DNA from: Thaumasiovibrio sp043421945
GTDB taxonomy: Bacteria > Pseudomonadota > Gammaproteobacteria > Enterobacterales > Vibrionaceae
Assembly (NCBI GenBank): GCA_043421945.1
Contig: JBHOGO010000135.1
Location: forward strand, 1-6,246
Reading direction: 5' to 3'
Length of the DNA stretch: 6,246 nt
A program made the position numbers and the translations under genes. Below, piece by piece: positions 4,927-6,246 of this stretch. The stretch's first letter is position 1, and each line of letters opens with the position of its first letter. The notes beneath the pieces were generated by a model. The model saw only the letters and a program-made list of their open reading frames with translations, did no database searches and was not told where the DNA came from.

Positions 4927-5379
4927 ATGAATACTGCTACAAAATTGCCAAGTGCTGAAGAAATGGCACTGGCTAAGCTTGGTAGCCAAGAGTTGTCAGC
5001 CGTTATAGAAATTAATGGTGAAGCTCAAAGGATTAACGTTGTCGATAAGTCTGGTAAGACTCACGAAGTAACTATTCCAGCAAGCGCATTAAATATGATG
5101 ATCGAGATGCTTACTCAATTAGGTCAAGGCAACTCTGTTAGCATCACACCTATTCATGCGGAACTCACAACGCAAGAAGGTGCAGATATGCTAAACATGT
5201 CTCGTCCTACTTTCATTAAGCTTCTTGATTCAGGTGATATTCCGTTTAGTCGTACTGGCAACCGTAGAAAGGTAGCTTATGTTGATCTTATGGAGTACAA
5301 GAACTGCCTAGAAGAGAACAGACTAGCTGCTCTTGCTGAACTATCTGCATTAGACCAAGAAATGGATATGGGATATTAA
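4927..5379 (+). CDS. Antitoxin with excisionase-type helix-turn-helix (VapB50-like)
   Basis: A 150-residue protein. Residues 80-126 (LTTQEGADMLNMSRPTFIKLL, then PFSRTGNRRKVAYVDLMEYKN) form an excisionase/MerR-like winged helix-turn-helix of the HTH_17 type: LTTQEGADML is the first helix, SRPTFIKLL the recognition helix, and GNRRKVAYVDL the wing. The N-terminal 75 residues are of unknown fold; the acidic, helical C-terminus (LEENRLAALAELSALDQEMDMG) is a reasonable candidate for wrapping the toxin. It is not a phage excisionase: no integrase is present and the next gene encodes a PIN ribonuclease, whose ATG overlaps its stop codon by one base (TAATG). This order and coupling, and the HTH-type antitoxin, match VapBC50-like type II modules. 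It probably binds the TTTCGAAT repeats upstream and represses its own operon. A GAGAGA about 8 nt upstream serves as ribosome-binding site. Confidence 0.85.
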   Translation: MNTATKLPSAEEMALAKLGSQELSAVIEINGEAQRINVVDKSGKTHEVTIPASALNMMIEMLTQLGQGNSVSITPIHAELTTQEGADMLNMSRPTFIKLLDSGDIPFSRTGNRRKVAYVDLMEYKNCLEENRLAALAELSALDQEMDMGY

Positions 5380-5948
5380 TGGCGTCATATACGGTAATTC
5401 TAGATGCATGTGTAATGTACCCAGCTCCACTCCGAAGCTACCTAATGTACTTGGCCAATACTGGCCTATTTAGAGCGCGATGGACAGAACAGATACATGA
5501 TGAATGGATTCGAAATCTACTGAAAAATAGGCCTGAGCTAAATGCAGAACAACTGCAAAGAACTCGACAGTTAATGAACGCAAATGCTCCAGACTGCTTG
5601 ATTGAAGGGTATGAGTCTTTAATTGATGGCCTTACTTTACCCGATGTTGATGATAGACATGTTGTAGCTGCCGCTATTAAAGGTCAGGCTGAGTCTATCA
5701 TTACGTTCAACCTAAAAGATTTTCCTTCTTGCAAACTCGAGCCTTTAGGTCTATCAGCCATACATCCAGACGAGTTCCTGTGCGATATGTTCGAATTGGA
5801 CAGGAGCGCATGCGTTAAGGCTGCTCAGCAACAAAGAGCTTCATTAAAAAGACCACCAATGAGCCAAGACGAGTTCTTAGCTTGCTTACAAAAGCAGAGA
5901 CTCCCAAGCTTCATCTCACACTTAAAGAGCTTCAAGTTGATGCTTTAG
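5379..5948 (+). CDS. PIN-domain ribonuclease toxin (VapC50-like)
   Basis: A 189-residue protein. Residues 4 to about 130 form a PIN domain, a metal-dependent RNase fold with a cluster of acidic residues: Asp9 in VILDACVMYP, Glu42 in IHDEWIRN, Asp89/Asp92 in LPDVDDRHVVAAA, and Asp114 in ITFNLKDF. All expected acidic positions are intact, so the enzyme should be active. The C-terminal 50 residues (DEFLCDMFEL onward) form an extra helical region seen in VapC50-type proteins rather than in minimal 130-residue VapC toxins. VapC toxins usually cut tRNA or rRNA at specific sites; the target here cannot be told from sequence. It is translationally coupled to the antitoxin: its start codon shares the A of the antitoxin's TAA, and no separate ribosome-binding site is needed. 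A strong terminator follows. Confidence 0.88.
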   Translation: MASYTVILDACVMYPAPLRSYLMYLANTGLFRARWTEQIHDEWIRNLLKNRPELNAEQLQRTRQLMNANAPDCLIEGYESLIDGLTLPDVDDRHVVAAAIKGQAESIITFNLKDFPSCKLEPLGLSAIHPDEFLCDMFELDRSACVKAAQQQRASLKRPPMSQDEFLACLQKQRLPSFISHLKSFKLML

Positions 5949-5959
5949 CTTTGAATTAG

Positions 5960-5979
5960 TAGATTTTAAACTAGGCCGC
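5960..5979 (+). repeat. 20-bp direct repeat, copy 2, downstream of the toxin gene
   Basis: TAGATTTTAAACTAGGCCGC, the partner of 4760-4779 (18 of 20 identical). Its last bases form the left arm of the terminator. Confidence 0.7.
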
Positions 5980-5994
5980 TGATAGCGGCTTTTT
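5973..5994 (+). terminator. Rho-independent terminator of the toxin-antitoxin operon
   Basis: GCCGCT (5975-5980) pairs with AGCGGC (5984-5989) around a 3-nt loop; a G-U and an A-U pair can extend the base of the stem. It is followed by TTTTT (5990-5994), 25 bp after the toxin stop codon. Confidence 0.9.
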
Positions 5995-6246
5995 GCATTC
6001 ACTCATTCACATCTGAAATATATTCGCTATTTAGCATTGTCATCCTCAGTGCTTAAGGGAGCGTCATTCGATGTTCTTTTATCTTTTTAACACCTTTGGT
6101 ATATAAGAAAAAGTTGGTCAATTTCAGAGTTAATGAAGTGGGGCTCGAAGTGTCCATAACTCGTCTTGGGGCAGAGGCAAGTTAGATATACTCCCGCTAG
6201 CAAGCCTGCTTCCATACAAGGTCAAAAAATTCAGTGATTACATTAG
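5995..6246. other. Terminal non-coding region, 252 bp
   Basis: No open frame with coding character is seen on either strand. The only notable item is the sequence at 6168-6207, which resembles 3213-3249 beside the IS. A gene could begin beyond the window edge. Confidence 0.5.

Noticed and set aside
4927..5379. Phage excisionase as the identity of this gene
   Set aside because: The helix-turn-helix is excisionase-like, but the stop/start overlap with a PIN ribonuclease and the lack of an integrase favour an antitoxin.
1..6246. tRNA, rRNA or CRISPR array
   Set aside because: No cloverleaf, rRNA segment or regularly spaced repeat array was seen by eye on either strand.

Overview
The window looks like an accessory stretch of a marine gammaproteobacterial chromosome or plasmid, most likely Vibrionaceae or a relative such as Shewanella. 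The evidence is an AT-leaning composition, Vibrio-like gene types, and a patchwork of short unlinked transcription units with one insertion sequence (IS) and one toxin-antitoxin module. The taxonomic call is inference; no marker gene is present.

Layout. Positions 1-978: a leftward GlxA-type regulator (DJ-1/PfpI plus AraC helix-turn-helix) that stops inside its DNA-binding domain, next to 70 bp that look foreign to it. It is divergent from a rightward isochorismatase-family hydrolase (979-1497), which converges on a leftward small nucleotidyltransferase-fold protein (1538-2020). Positions 2021-2311 carry no gene but hold a perfect 10-bp hairpin and a pair of GCATAA motifs. Positions 2312-3106 hold a leftward two-gene unit, a MerR-family regulator followed by a carboxymuconolactone decarboxylase-family protein. 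Between them is a textbook MerR-type promoter: a 19-bp spacer filled by a dyad, with the merR stop codon inside the -35 box. This resembles the AdhR (YraB)/YraC arrangement of aldehyde stress response in Bacillus, but the regulator has no cysteine.

Positions 3257-4611 are an IS110-family element of the IS1111 type, with subterminal 11-bp inverted repeats and the long non-coding end downstream of the transposase. The transposase has a single in-frame amber codon just before its catalytic serine region. The non-coding end encodes what reads as an intact bridge/seeker RNA. All four guide segments can be read from the sequence: two match the flanks of this very insertion and two match the element's own ends, all meeting at a CA core dinucleotide. 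This is the most informative signal in the window.

Positions 4760-5994 hold a type II toxin-antitoxin operon: an excisionase-like helix-turn-helix antitoxin and a PIN-domain ribonuclease of VapBC50 style, with stop and start codons overlapping by one base. Its promoter is flanked and overlapped by two near-identical 17-bp operator repeats, and a strong terminator follows. A 20-bp direct repeat brackets the module with a spacing of exactly 1200 bp, suggesting it moved or was duplicated as a unit. The last 250 bp hold no recognisable gene, but include a short sequence also found beside the left end of the IS.
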